Below, piece by piece: positions 16,838 through 25,982 of a stretch of 41,190 nt of DNA. Location of the stretch: NCBI GenBank assembly GCA_021372945.1, contig JAJFTK010000122.1, positions 1 through 41,190 of the forward strand, read 5' to 3'. This DNA comes from Planctomycetaceae bacterium (GTDB lineage: Bacteria > Planctomycetota > Phycisphaerae > Sedimentisphaerales > Anaerohalosphaeraceae). A model generated the notes under the pieces. It did no database searches. It worked only from the letters and a program-made list of their open reading frames with translations, and had not been told where the DNA came from. A program made the translations under genes and the position numbers. Numbering within the stretch: the first letter of the stretch is position 1; each line of letters starts with the position of its first letter.

Positions 16838-18193
16838 CTACACCTTAAATTCTTCCGGTTTCAGCTCCAGTCGATTGGCCTTCTGTACCGCCTCATTGAC
16901 TTTCAGCACGGTGACCGCCGTCTCATAACCGACTTCCGCGGGACAGTTCAGTTTCTCGGTTCCGCGAATGGCATTGAAGAAGTTCTTCAGATGCGGCGTG
17001 TGATAGGGATCCGTCATCGTCACTGAAATCTTGTATTCGGCCGCCGGAATGCTCTCGCGAACGTCCAGCACCGCGTCGTCCTTCTTCTCGGCCACCAGCT
17101 TGCCCTTGGATTTATCGATATATCCTTTGACCGCCCACGGGTCCCACTTGGCCTCTTCCACCCAGCCTTCGCGGTAAATGCTGCCGCGGCTGGAGGCCTC
17201 CGAGATCACCAGCGTGCCTTCATCGCCCATGAAACACTCATAATAGCCATTGGCGCTGTTCGTCGTGCCTGTCTGGTAGAACGCACGTACGGGCCCTTCG
17301 CTCGTATCGTATTCATAAATGGCCATCACATTGTCGTACCATTCATGGCCCTTCCAGTAATCGGTGCCGCCGCCGGCGATCACGCTTTTGGGGTTGGCGC
17401 CCAGGAACCAACTGTAAATATCGATCTGATGGCTGCCTAAATCGACAATCGGGCCGCCGCCGAGTTCTTTGTACCATCGCCAATTCAAAAACTGCTTCAT
17501 GTCCTTGAACCCGTACTGATTGAGAACGGCTTGCTCGATCGCAGGCGTCTTCTCGGACAGGATAATATCCATGCACGATTCTTTGCTGCGGTTCCACTGC
17601 CCGTTGATCGTCGTGATGCGGCCCAGCAGCTTGGCTTCCTTGATCAATTTGTCATAACAGTGAATATAACGCGGATTGCTTCGCCGCTGATGGCCGATCT
17701 GAAGGAGTTTGCCGGTCTTTCTCTGGGTCTGGACCATCCGCCGCGCGCCTTCGATAGTGTTGCTCATCTCCTTTTCGCAATAAACGTGCAGGCCCTTTTC
17801 CATACAGGCGATGGAATGTTCGGCGTGCCAGAAATCCGGCGTGGCAATAATGACCGCGTCAAGATCCTTTTCCGTATCGAGCATCTCCTTATAATCAGTA
17901 TAGGCCGTACTGCGATAGCCGAGGCTTTCCCATTGCTTGAGCCGGCGTGAAACCTTGCGAAGATTGAAATCCTTCCAGATATCGCAAACCGCAACAAAGC
18001 GGATACCGGGCTCCTTTGCGCTGATGAGCGCATCCATCAGAACTTGTCCCTGGGTGCCGGCCCCCAGCAGCGCGACATTGATCACATCTTTGTTCGGTGC
18101 GTCAGCCCCAAGTGCCTTACCCGAAACATAAAGACCCGTCCCAATCGCCGCACTGGTCCGTAGAAATTCTCTTCGATTCAAACCGCTTTTCAT
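16838..18193 (-). CDS. Tat-exported Gfo/Idh/MocA oxidoreductase upstream of the cytochromes
   Basis: A 451-residue protein with a Tat signal (NRREFLRTSAAIG, cleavage near residue 30). NVALLGAGTQGQ (39-50) is the Rossmann loop. The usual EKP is EKE here (K141 retained, proline replaced by glutamate; VYCEKEMSNTIEG), and GGGPIVDLGSHQIDIYSW contains the catalytic-region histidine. The family acts on sugars or cyclitols with NAD(P). Its stop lies 13 bases before the heptaheme cytochrome start, so the two are very probably one transcript, suggesting that reduced nicotinamide held by the enzyme is reoxidised by the cytochrome chain or that the enzyme prepares the substrate. This link is inference. 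AAGGAAAGG lies upstream of the ATG. Confidence 0.88.
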   Translation of the reverse strand: MKSGLNRREFLRTSAAIGTGLYVSGKALGADAPNKDVINVALLGAGTQGQVLMDALISAKEPGIRFVAVCDIWKDFNLRKVSRRLKQWESLGYRSTAYTDYKEMLDTEKDLDAVIIATPDFWHAEHSIACMEKGLHVYCEKEMSNTIEGARRMVQTQRKTGKLLQIGHQRRSNPRYIHCYDKLIKEAKLLGRITTINGQWNRSKESCMDIILSEKTPAIEQAVLNQYGFKDMKQFLNWRWYKELGGGPIVDLGSHQIDIYSWFLGANPKSVIAGGGTDYWKGHEWYDNVMAIYEYDTSEGPVRAFYQTGTTNSANGYYECFMGDEGTLVISEASSRGSIYREGWVEEAKWDPWAVKGYIDKSKGKLVAEKKDDAVLDVRESIPAAEYKISVTMTDPYHTPHLKNFFNAIRGTEKLNCPAEVGYETAVTVLKVNEAVQKANRLELKPEEFKV

Positions 18194-18239
18194 CGTGACA
18201 CAAACCTTTCCTTATGATTGATTGCGATTGGCGGAGGCT

Positions 18240-19082
18240 TCACTTGCCTAATTCGGCCGCCGTCTTATTAAAGTACTCCACACATTGCCGGATCTCCGGA
18301 ACGTTGTTTTCCCAATTGTATTCATATTCGATGGCGAACGTTCCCTTATAGTTCTGCCGGTACAATTCTTCCAGGATGCCTTTCATCCTGCCCTCGCCCG
18401 TGCCCCAGACCACATCGTGCCCGTCGTCGATCTCTTTGATATGAAGGTCATTAATCCGCCCTTCGAGCTTCTTAAGACATTCCACCGGGTCCAGCCCGCT
18501 GCGAACCCAATGTCCCGTATCGGCACAGGCGCCGATCCATTGGCTGCGCCCCGCACAGGCAGCAACGACAGTATCCGGGTCCCAGTAGAAGCTGGGCTTG
18601 GGATGATTGTGAATGGCCAGCTTGATCTTGTATTCCTGGCACAGCTTGTCCAGCAGATCATACTGATCCATCGTGGGCTCCGAGACAATGGTTTCAATCC
18701 CCATGTCCACAGCAAATTCGAACATCTTGCGAGCGCCCGCTTCATCGGACGGAATATTGGTCACGCCAAACGCGACCAGCTTGACGCCTTCATCGGCAAG
18801 CTTCTTTTTCACTTGGGCAAGCTGCTCGCTCGTCAGATCGGGACCGAAACCGGCGTCGATCTGTGACGAGACCTTTTGCCCCGGGCACGCCTGCATATAC
18901 TTCAAACCGAGCAGGTGCGTCTTTTCGATCGCTTCAAACAGCGTGAACCGGTTGAAGCTCCATGCCTGCGTGCCCAACCGCCAGTCGTCCGCGGGCTTTA
19001 CCGCAAGATGACTGTTATGCATACAGCCGGCCACCGTCACGCAGACGGCCATCAACACAATGGCTAAAACAATCTTCGACAT
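18240..19082 (-). CDS. Sugar isomerase/epimerase-like TIM-barrel lipoprotein
   Basis: A 280-residue protein with a lipoprotein signal (lipobox VAGC, lipidated cysteine at 20), then a xylose-isomerase-like/AP endonuclease 2 TIM barrel: EPTMDQ, IHNHPKPSFYW, ACADTGHWVRSG and INDLHIKEIDD supply the His/Asp/Glu ligands of the usual metal centre. Most members are cytoplasmic sugar isomerases or epimerases, and some act on 3-keto sugars; here the enzyme should sit outside the cytoplasm on a lipid anchor. AAGGAG lies 7 bases before the ATG. It precedes the Tat-exported Gfo/Idh/MocA gene by 46 bases on the same strand, so the two probably act on the same sugar. Substrate not known. Confidence 0.86.
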   Translation of the reverse strand: MSKIVLAIVLMAVCVTVAGCMHNSHLAVKPADDWRLGTQAWSFNRFTLFEAIEKTHLLGLKYMQACPGQKVSSQIDAGFGPDLTSEQLAQVKKKLADEGVKLVAFGVTNIPSDEAGARKMFEFAVDMGIETIVSEPTMDQYDLLDKLCQEYKIKLAIHNHPKPSFYWDPDTVVAACAGRSQWIGACADTGHWVRSGLDPVECLKKLEGRINDLHIKEIDDGHDVVWGTGEGRMKGILEELYRQNYKGTFAIEYEYNWENNVPEIRQCVEYFNKTAAELGK

Positions 19083-19101
19083 AACCTTTCTCCTTGTCCT
19101 G

Positions 19102-19119
19102 CCGCGTACGGCCCACCCT
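19102..19119. repeat. Decayed copy of the GTGGGC-ACG-GCCCAC intergenic repeat
   Basis: CCGCGT is joined directly to ACGGCCCACCCT. The copy at 30659-30680 has the same sequence with an extra GGGC between the two parts, so this copy has lost four bases of its left arm and can no longer fold. Confidence 0.5.
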
Positions 19120-19149
19120 AACGAACGGCTGAACCATCTTCGACAGATT

Positions 19150-19195
19150 ATTACTTCAGTGTACTTCCGTGCATTCCGTGGTTAAAATTCATAGC
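19150..19195. repeat. Short degenerate TTCCGTG-type repeat
   Basis: The tract around 19162-19190 contains closely spaced copies of a TTCCGTG-like unit ending in GTGGTTAAAA. It resembles a simple intergenic repeat that recurs in several bacterial genomes (from memory, not checked). No coding or regulatory role is evident. Confidence 0.3.
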
Positions 19196-19199
19196 CTTG

Positions 19200-20618
19200 C
19201 TACGCATTCTTTTCAAGGTACCAGCCTTCACGGTACGGCCGATTGACGTACTGATTGAGTTCCGGGAAATTAGTGACCTCCATCTTATCGCCGTCCCACA
19301 ACAGTCTCTCACCAGGCTTATAGAGACACAAATTGCCCATGAGCACCATTTCGGTGAATGGACCGGAACAACTGAAATCGCTGCTGGCCTTTGTGCCGTT
19401 CTTAATGGCCTCGATCCAGTTCATCTCGTGACCGGTCTTGATGCGAGGGATGCTCTTCTCGGGGCGCTTATACGCCTGCATTTTTGAATAGGGGATCAGT
19501 TGCGGCGCCTCGCCGTAGCAGCCGCACATGAGCTTGCCCTTGTCGCCCACAAAGATCACGCCGCTGCCGTCCGTGCCGATTCTGCGCCCAAGTTCAAGTT
19601 CCTCGGGCCGTTCCGGCAGCAATCCGCCGTCATACCAGTGGATCTTCACAGCCGGCAGCGATTCCCGCGCCGGGTATTCCAGGTGGATGATCGAGGCCTG
19701 CGGATAGCAATCCTCGAACCCGATCCTCTTTCCCTTTTCCGGAACGCTCATGGCGTACGAACCCTGCACGCTGACCGGGTACTTCAGCTTCAGCGCCCAA
19801 AACACCGGGTCCAGGATATGGCATGCCATATCGCCAAGCGCACCGGTTCCGAAATCGGACCACGCGCGCCAATCCCACGGATGATAAACCCTGTTGTAGG
19901 GGCGCATCGGCGCCGGCCCGATCCAAAGATCCCAATCCAGCGTTTCCGGCACCGGCATGCTCTCCGTCGGTCGCGGCAGGCCCTGCGGCCAGATCGGTCG
20001 GTTCGTCCAGGCGTGCACCTCGCGCACGTCGCCGATCGCACCGTCCCAGATCCATTCGCAGATGTTGCGAATGCCTTCGCCGCTGTGGCCCTGGTTGCCC
20101 ATCTGCGTCACCACGCCATAGCGCTGGGCCGCTTCGGTCAGCTTGCGAGCCTCATAAACGGTTTTCGTCAACGGCTTCTGCACGTACACGTGTTTGCCGC
20201 GCCGCATGCACTCCATCGCGATGCACGCATGCGTATGGTCCGGCGTAGCAATGATCACCGCGTCGATCTTGTCGCCCATTTCATCCAGCATCGCCCGGTA
20301 GTCTTTGAACCGTTTGGCTTCAGGATATTCCTCGAACGTCTTTTTGGCGTAATCCCAATCCACATCGCACAAAGCGACGATATTCTGCGAGTCCGGGTCC
20401 GGCCATTGCCCTTCAACCCGCTCTTTGAGCGGTTTACAAACCTGGCTCAGGTTGTTCTTGCCCATCCCGCCGACGCCCACCGCGGCAATATTCAGTTTGC
20501 CGCTCGGCGGCGTTTGCCCGTTAAGACCAAGCACGTGACTTGGCACGATATGGAACAAGGCTACGCCCGCGGTTCCAGCCTTGACGAAATCCCTGCGATT
20601 CAGATGCAAATTCTTCAT
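19200..20618 (-). CDS. Tat-exported Gfo/Idh/MocA family oxidoreductase
   Basis: A 472-residue protein with a Tat signal (LNRRDFVKAGTAG). NIAAVGVGGMG (43-53) is the nucleotide loop. Its lysine motif is QKP (K148; VYVQKPLTKTVYEARK), and TPDHTHACIAMECMRRGKHVY precedes it. The substrate domain has DWDLWIGPAP and ALGDMACHILDPVFWALKL, features of a large planctomycete subgroup of long Gfo/Idh/MocA proteins. AAGGGA lies 5 bases before the ATG. It follows the ThuA-HEAT gene by 24 bases and is probably co-transcribed with it; ThuA and a Gfo/Idh protein (ThuB) are paired in rhizobial trehalose utilisation. Substrate unknown. Confidence 0.88.
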   Translation of the reverse strand: MKNLHLNRRDFVKAGTAGVALFHIVPSHVLGLNGQTPPSGKLNIAAVGVGGMGKNNLSQVCKPLKERVEGQWPDPDSQNIVALCDVDWDYAKKTFEEYPEAKRFKDYRAMLDEMGDKIDAVIIATPDHTHACIAMECMRRGKHVYVQKPLTKTVYEARKLTEAAQRYGVVTQMGNQGHSGEGIRNICEWIWDGAIGDVREVHAWTNRPIWPQGLPRPTESMPVPETLDWDLWIGPAPMRPYNRVYHPWDWRAWSDFGTGALGDMACHILDPVFWALKLKYPVSVQGSYAMSVPEKGKRIGFEDCYPQASIIHLEYPARESLPAVKIHWYDGGLLPERPEELELGRRIGTDGSGVIFVGDKGKLMCGCYGEAPQLIPYSKMQAYKRPEKSIPRIKTGHEMNWIEAIKNGTKASSDFSCSGPFTEMVLMGNLCLYKPGERLLWDGDKMEVTNFPELNQYVNRPYREGWYLEKNA

Positions 20619-20642
20619 TACTGTCCCTTCAGATGATTGGAT

Positions 20643-23456
20643 TTATCTCGAAATAAGTTCGGCCGCCCGAGCCTTGATACGGCCATTGGACCCGCTCTCA
20701 GCCAATCTGCGCAAAACGGGGGTCGTTACATCAGTCTTGCCCATCTTTTCGCACACGCTAAGTATACTCGTTTCGGCCTCCGACTTCAACTCTGACGAGG
20801 CGGAAACCTTCTCCAGGAACGCAAGGGATTGCTGACTTGGGGTTTGGCCAAGAGCCGCGATCACAACCTTTTGTTCCTCAGGACGCTCCGCAAATGCATA
20901 CGCATCGATCAAAGCAGCGGCATCCGTGTCCAGCATCCGTACATAGGCGCGAAAGGCTAATACTTTTTGCTTGTTGTCGGCCGAATGCTTGGCAATTTCC
21001 TTCATTTTGCCGGTAAACTCGCCGCCGGGCCACTGGGTCATGGCCCGGAAGGCCGCCTCGCTGACGGCAGGCTGGCCCGAGGCAAATTCCTGCTCAAGCA
21101 GCGGTACGGCGTTCCTGTCGCCTGACTTGCCTGCGACCGCCAGGAACAAAGCCTTGACCTTCGGCTCTTTGATCTGCGGATAGCGCTCGATTATCGCTTC
21201 GGCCCGCTGGTTCCTGTTGTCGATCTTCATGACCGCAGCAGTCAAAGCACTTTCCATGTTCTCGTTGGGCTTTTCAACGGCAAGCTTGATCAACTCATTA
21301 ATATCCCCAGGTCCCGCGACAGATTGCAGTGCCCTCATGGATTGCGAGCTCACTGTTTCATTGGGCGACCGCGCGGATCGAAGCAGCGCTGCGGTCGCGC
21401 CTTTGCTCCGCCGCTGAACCGCCGCCTGGATCAATTCGATTCGAACCGGTTCATCCAGTTGTTCATCGTTGATCCCCGCCAACACCTTCTTATCCGCCGC
21501 CGCATCAGCCACACGATAGAGAGCTTCTTGTGCGGCCTGCCGCTCATTTCGGTCCTGCGCATTGGCGGCTGCGCGGGCCAGGACGATAATGGAATCTGCA
21601 TTCCCCAGCGAGGCCAGCGCCTCGAAGGCCGCTATTCGAACATCCGGCCGCGAATGCCTGACAAGCTGTTCGGCCGCCGCCCTGCCGACCTTGGCGGGAT
21701 TTTGCGATAATGCCGTAATCGATTCGATCTGGGCTGCCGGTGACAACTCGGCAGTTAGAGCTTGCGTCTGCTCAAGCAAATCCTTGTCCTCTGTCATGGC
21801 AAGCACGGTTGCCGCCGCCTTCAGCAGTTCCGGTTTATTCCCTTTCAACGCATTCAGGACCATCTCGTTTAACTGAGGCCCACCCGTTTTGCCCAATCCG
21901 ACTAGCGCCCCAGCCTGGATGACTGGGGTGGCCGCTTCAGCATACAATTGCCCGTAGAAGCTCCGGGTTCCATCCATGCGGCCCGACTGAACGGCTGCCT
22001 GAGCACATTGCAGCAATGCATCCTGCACGCGGGCCTTCAATGCTGCATCCGAGAGAGCAGCCGCCTGCAGTGCATTGCCGGCCTGTTCTGTGCCGATCAT
22101 TCCTAAAGACTGAATAGCAGATTGGCCAACAGACATGTTTTCGTCTTTGATTAAGGCGGCAATGACGTCAACGGCGGCATTGCTCTTGCGGGCGCCCAAC
22201 GAAGTCACTAGACCCGCCTTCTGCTCGGGGTCTTTTGTGTTTTGCAGCGACTGCAATAAAGCGTTTTCCGCCTGCTGTCCCCATATTTTATCTAATGCCA
22301 GACGTGCCATGTCGAATGTGGACTTATCGGAAAGCATCTTACTCAGGACCGGCACCGACTTTTCGCTTCCGACGACGGCCAATTGCCTGCAGAAGAAATC
22401 CTTTGCCGCCAATGTGCATTCCGAGTGAAGCGCTTCAAGAACCATGCTTTCAAGAGCCTCTAAGCTTTCCCTGCTCGCCGGCCACTCGCGGACGATCTTC
22501 TCGAATTCCGCAAGCGGCGCGCGGTCCTGGTCCCAATCATAGCGGCGAACCTGTCTAAGCAATTGGGCGATTCTCTCGTTAGCAGAATTGCTGCCCGCCG
22601 CTTGCGTTGCAGGCGTGTCATCGACCTTGAAGTCCCCCATCGCATATTGAATGCCCGCCAGATAATGCTCGAGCACCGGCTTGGTCCATGTCAGGTGATG
22701 ATTGTGGCCGAGCGAACAATAAAAGAGCCGTCCCTTGCCGACGGGCTTGATCCAACTGATGCCCGTATCGGCATCTTCCGGCGTAACGCCTTTGGCGTTC
22801 TTTGTTGCCTCATCCGACATATCCAGGCTCATCAGCACGCGCTGGCTGCTGCGCGAATACTGCGGCGGCAGCGTACGATAGATCTCGTCATTCACCTTAA
22901 AACCCTTGCCCTCGAACGCCTTCATTAGCGGATGCTGCGGCTCATCGATCTTGATCGCCCAAGTCCCGCCCGCCGTCCACGGATGTCCCTTGAAAATACC
23001 GCCCATCATCATCGCGCCTTCGGCCCAGTCGTCGAAATTGTCCGTGGCCGCGTGAATACCGACGATGCCTTTGCCGCCGGTAATAAAATCCATGATGGCT
23101 TTCTGCTGCTCGACGTTGGGCGTCAGCTTGGTCGTATTATTGAAGCAAATGGCATCGAATTGCTTGAGGCTTTCGGCGCTGAAGATATTCATATCGGTAC
23201 TGTGTACCGTCTTGAAGGCGCCGGTCTTTTGCCCCATGCTGTCCAGCGCCTCTTGCCAGTACGGCACGCAGGAATGCTTGAACCTGTTGCACAAACTGAA
23301 CACCAGCAGGGTCCTGGCCGCCTCGGGCTTGACCACCGCCTTCTCCGGCATCGCCTGTTCAATCTTCTGAATCTCTTCCGTCGAGATCGCCAGAACTTGC
23401 GTCGATGTCAACAGTATTGAACTCATTAAGAAACCGGAAATTATCAACTGTCTCAT
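20643..23456 (-). CDS. Exported ThuA domain protein with long HEAT-repeat tail
   Basis: A 937-residue protein. The second of two adjacent ATGs (23456) is chosen because GAGG lies 5 bases before it, against 2 for the first. A Sec-type signal peptide covers about 1-24. Residues 45-275 form a ThuA/trehalose-utilisation domain of the glutamine-amidotransferase-like fold (GGKGIVGIHAATDNF, GRLFYCSLGHNHHLTW). From about 290 to the end the protein is a series of HEAT-like helical repeats of about 30-40 residues (SVPVLSKMLSDKSTF, AVDVIAALIKDENMSVGQSAIQSLG). HEAT arrays usually bind proteins. ThuA proteins are linked to 3-keto-disaccharide metabolism, but no catalytic residue has been settled. It is upstream of, and close to, a Tat-exported Gfo/Idh/MocA gene. 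Confidence 0.87.
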   Translation of the reverse strand: MRQLIISGFLMSSILLTSTQVLAISTEEIQKIEQAMPEKAVVKPEAARTLLVFSLCNRFKHSCVPYWQEALDSMGQKTGAFKTVHSTDMNIFSAESLKQFDAICFNNTTKLTPNVEQQKAIMDFITGGKGIVGIHAATDNFDDWAEGAMMMGGIFKGHPWTAGGTWAIKIDEPQHPLMKAFEGKGFKVNDEIYRTLPPQYSRSSQRVLMSLDMSDEATKNAKGVTPEDADTGISWIKPVGKGRLFYCSLGHNHHLTWTKPVLEHYLAGIQYAMGDFKVDDTPATQAAGSNSANERIAQLLRQVRRYDWDQDRAPLAEFEKIVREWPASRESLEALESMVLEALHSECTLAAKDFFCRQLAVVGSEKSVPVLSKMLSDKSTFDMARLALDKIWGQQAENALLQSLQNTKDPEQKAGLVTSLGARKSNAAVDVIAALIKDENMSVGQSAIQSLGMIGTEQAGNALQAAALSDAALKARVQDALLQCAQAAVQSGRMDGTRSFYGQLYAEAATPVIQAGALVGLGKTGGPQLNEMVLNALKGNKPELLKAAATVLAMTEDKDLLEQTQALTAELSPAAQIESITALSQNPAKVGRAAAEQLVRHSRPDVRIAAFEALASLGNADSIIVLARAAANAQDRNERQAAQEALYRVADAAADKKVLAGINDEQLDEPVRIELIQAAVQRRSKGATAALLRSARSPNETVSSQSMRALQSVAGPGDINELIKLAVEKPNENMESALTAAVMKIDNRNQRAEAIIERYPQIKEPKVKALFLAVAGKSGDRNAVPLLEQEFASGQPAVSEAAFRAMTQWPGGEFTGKMKEIAKHSADNKQKVLAFRAYVRMLDTDAAALIDAYAFAERPEEQKVVIAALGQTPSQQSLAFLEKVSASSELKSEAETSILSVCEKMGKTDVTTPVLRRLAESGSNGRIKARAAELISR

Positions 23457-23524
23457 CATAACCTCAATAAAGAAACCGGGTCCCAGATTCCACTCCTGAA
23501 TTATTCATTGCTTCTTTATTCATT

Positions 23525-24850
23525 TCAGAGATGCCACGGACTGCGATAGGAACGCATCAGATAGCCGCTGGCGCCCTCGTCCCCGATAAACTCTTCCTTT
23601 GCCGGATCCCACTTTAATTTCCGCCCGGTCAGCATCGCGATCTCACCCAGCAAACCAACCGTGATCGAACGCAGCGCCACCTCCGCCGGAGCGATCGTCA
23701 GCCGCCGGCTCTTGACGCACTCGATCAGGTTTCTATGATGGTCCTCGCTCTTGTACAGCCGGATCTCATTGGCACCGATCTTTTCGCGGAGGATTTCAGG
23801 CTTTGAGGCCCACAGCCCGCTTCGATCGACGTGGATCCAGCCGTCTTGCCCGTACCAGCACACGCCCATGCCGCGCGGCTGCTTTGCCTCGTTGGCCACG
23901 CGCAGTTTCAGCCCGCCTTCGTACGTGCACGTAAAATCATAAGCGTAAGGCGCGTCCCAGATTCCTTTGCTCGGAAATTCGCCCTTGCCCTCGACCTCAA
24001 CCGGACCCGAATAATCCAGTCCCATTCCCCAATGCGCGATATCGATATGGTGTCCGGCCCAGTCTGTCAATTGCCCGCCGGAATAATCCAGGATCCACCG
24101 CCAATCCCAATGCGGGCCGCCGCGCCCGCGACGGCCGCTGAAGTTCTGATAGGGTCGCCACGGCGCCGGCCCAAGCCAGAAATCCCAGTCGAGCGTATCC
24201 GGTTGCGGAACAATCATTGCCTCGGGTCCCGATGAACCGTTCGGCAATCCCACCTCGATATAATCGACCTTGCCGATGCGGCCATTGCGCACCAATTCGG
24301 CGGCGTGATGAAAGTCCCGGCGTGAACGCTGCCAGCTTCCCGTTTGCCAGATGATCCCGTAGCGGCTCACCGCGTCGCTGATCGCGCGGCCTTCCTTGAT
24401 ACTGCGGGCCAGCGGTTTTTCACCGTACATATCGATGCCTTTGCGCGCACAGGCCACCGCGATCGCCGCGTGCCAGTGATCCGGCACGGCATGGCTCACC
24501 ACGTCCAGCTTTTCCTTCTCCAGAAGCTCGCGATAGTCCTTGTACACGCGGCAATCAGAATTACCGTACGTCTCGTCGATCAGTCTTTTGGTTTCGGCGG
24601 CTCGTTGACTATCGACGTCGCAAACGGCGACAAACTGCAGTGCATTCCCCAGCGACAGGAATGATTTGAGATTTCCCGTCCCCATCGAACCGCAGCCGAT
24701 CTGCGCCATCGCCAGGCGATTGCTGGGGGCAACCGAACCGCCTAGTCCCAGCGCGCTGGATCGCACGATATACGGGATTGCAACCATCCCGGCCGCCGCT
24801 CCCGCCGTTCGTTTTACAAAACATCTCCTGCTGATCGCATGCTGTTGCAT
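23525..24850 (-). CDS. Tat-exported Gfo/Idh/MocA family oxidoreductase
   Basis: From the ATG at 24850 the protein has 441 residues and starts MQQHAISRRCFVKRTAG, placing the twin arginines at 8-9. An in-frame ATG nine codons earlier (24877) also has an AGGA site and cannot be excluded. The nucleotide loop is AQIGCGSMGTGN, the lysine motif EKP (K145; MYGEKPLARSIKEG), and the substrate domain shows DWDFWLGPAPWRPYQ and GGQLTDWAGHHIDIAHWGM. It is a paralogue of the proteins at 19200 and 16838 rather than a near copy. The next gene upstream is a TIM-barrel isomerase 54 bases or more away on the same strand. Function within sugar oxidation is likely, substrate unknown. Confidence 0.87.
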   Translation of the reverse strand: MQQHAISRRCFVKRTAGAAAGMVAIPYIVRSSALGLGGSVAPSNRLAMAQIGCGSMGTGNLKSFLSLGNALQFVAVCDVDSQRAAETKRLIDETYGNSDCRVYKDYRELLEKEKLDVVSHAVPDHWHAAIAVACARKGIDMYGEKPLARSIKEGRAISDAVSRYGIIWQTGSWQRSRRDFHHAAELVRNGRIGKVDYIEVGLPNGSSGPEAMIVPQPDTLDWDFWLGPAPWRPYQNFSGRRGRGGPHWDWRWILDYSGGQLTDWAGHHIDIAHWGMGLDYSGPVEVEGKGEFPSKGIWDAPYAYDFTCTYEGGLKLRVANEAKQPRGMGVCWYGQDGWIHVDRSGLWASKPEILREKIGANEIRLYKSEDHHRNLIECVKSRRLTIAPAEVALRSITVGLLGEIAMLTGRKLKWDPAKEEFIGDEGASGYLMRSYRSPWHL

Positions 24851-24931
24851 CTTAAAGGGCCCCCTGAACCGCTGCATTGCGGTTCTTCCTAAAACTCTTA
24901 ACAGCCGGTTTTTATTTCACTCAATCCAGTG

Positions 24932-25924
24932 TTATTTGTCGAAAGCCGCATCAAACTGGACATTGGAACGCTCAAAATCCAGCCGTTTAACAAATTGGCA
25001 CGCTTCTCGGGCCCCGTGGATCCGGTCCATCCCCGAATCTTCCCATTCCACCGAAAGTGGTCCCTTGTATCCGATATGATTCAGCGTCCGAATGATCTCT
25101 TCGAAATTAACGCCGCCGTGACCGAGCGAGCGGAAGTCCCATCCCCTGCGGGAGTCGCCAAAGTTCAGGTGCGAGGACAGAATGCCGCTGGCGCCGTCAA
25201 GCTGCAGCGCCGCGTCTTTCATGTGCACGTGATAGATCCGGTCAGAAAACTCACGAAGGAACTTGACCGGGTCAACCATCTGCCAGTGCAGATGACTGGG
25301 ATCAAAGTTAAAGCCGAAGGTCTTTCGCCCGCCAACGGCCTCGATCGCTCGCTTGGCGGTAACGATATCAAACGCGATCTCCGTCGGATGAACCTCGAGC
25401 GCAAACTTCACGCCGCATTCGTCAAATACATCAAAGATCGGGTTCCACATCTTGGCGAAATACTTAAATCCGTCCGCGACCATCTTATCGCTCACCGGCG
25501 GGAAGCTATAGAGCATGTGCCAGATGCTCGAACCGGTAAACCCGTTGACCACCGACACGCCCATATTTTTTGCCGCCTTAGCCGTGGCCTTCAGCGCCTT
25601 GACGGCCCATTGCCGTTTCTTCTCGGCGTCGCCCGCACAATCGGCCGGGGCGAATATATCCGAGCGGCTGTCGTTGTTCAGATCACACACCAACTGGCCC
25701 GCCAAGTGGTTGCTGATCGCAAACAGCTTGAGCCCGTTCTTTTCAAGAATGCCCCTCTGCTTGTCACAATACGCTTTATCCTTGGCCGCTTTGAAGACGT
25801 CCAAATGGTCGCCCCAGCACGCCAGCTCCAATCCATCATAGCCCAGCGTGGACATCTGCTGCGCCAGCTTCTCCAGCGGCAGGTCAGCCCACTGGCCGGT
25901 AAATATTGTCACAGGTCTTGCCAT
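24932..25924 (-). CDS. Cytoplasmic sugar isomerase/epimerase-like TIM barrel
   Basis: A 330-residue protein from the ATG at 25924, which has AAGGAG 8 bases upstream; the GTG and ATG before it lie too close to that site. No signal peptide. The xylose-isomerase-like barrel is clear: LGYDGLELACWGDHLD, FALEVHPTEIAFD, FGFNFDPSHLHWQ, IYHVHMKDAAL and GPLSVEWEDSG carry the expected Glu/Asp/His metal ligands. Such proteins isomerise or epimerise sugars, inositol ketones or 3-keto sugars, and often pair with Gfo/Idh/MocA dehydrogenases, as here with the genes on both sides. Unlike the relative at 18240 it is not exported. Substrate unknown. Confidence 0.88.
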   Translation of the reverse strand: MARPVTIFTGQWADLPLEKLAQQMSTLGYDGLELACWGDHLDVFKAAKDKAYCDKQRGILEKNGLKLFAISNHLAGQLVCDLNNDSRSDIFAPADCAGDAEKKRQWAVKALKATAKAAKNMGVSVVNGFTGSSIWHMLYSFPPVSDKMVADGFKYFAKMWNPIFDVFDECGVKFALEVHPTEIAFDIVTAKRAIEAVGGRKTFGFNFDPSHLHWQMVDPVKFLREFSDRIYHVHMKDAALQLDGASGILSSHLNFGDSRRGWDFRSLGHGGVNFEEIIRTLNHIGYKGPLSVEWEDSGMDRIHGAREACQFVKRLDFERSNVQFDAAFDK

Positions 25925-25945
25925 CGTCATCACTCCTTAAATCGT

Positions 25946-25970
25946 ACCGCCGGCTTCCAGCCGACATGCT
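25946..25970. repeat. Triplet-loop palindrome module (copy 1)
   Basis: GCCGGCT-TCC-AGCCGAC at 25949-25965, flanked by GTAC on one side and ATGCTTT on the other. Same flanks and architecture as modules at 28641-28674 and 41005-41031. Confidence 0.7.
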
Positions 25971-25982
25971 TTATTCCTCTTT

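Noticed and set aside
19500..20636. A 378-codon open frame on the plus strand
   Set aside because: It is the reverse of the Gfo/Idh/MocA gene at 19200-20618, without motifs.
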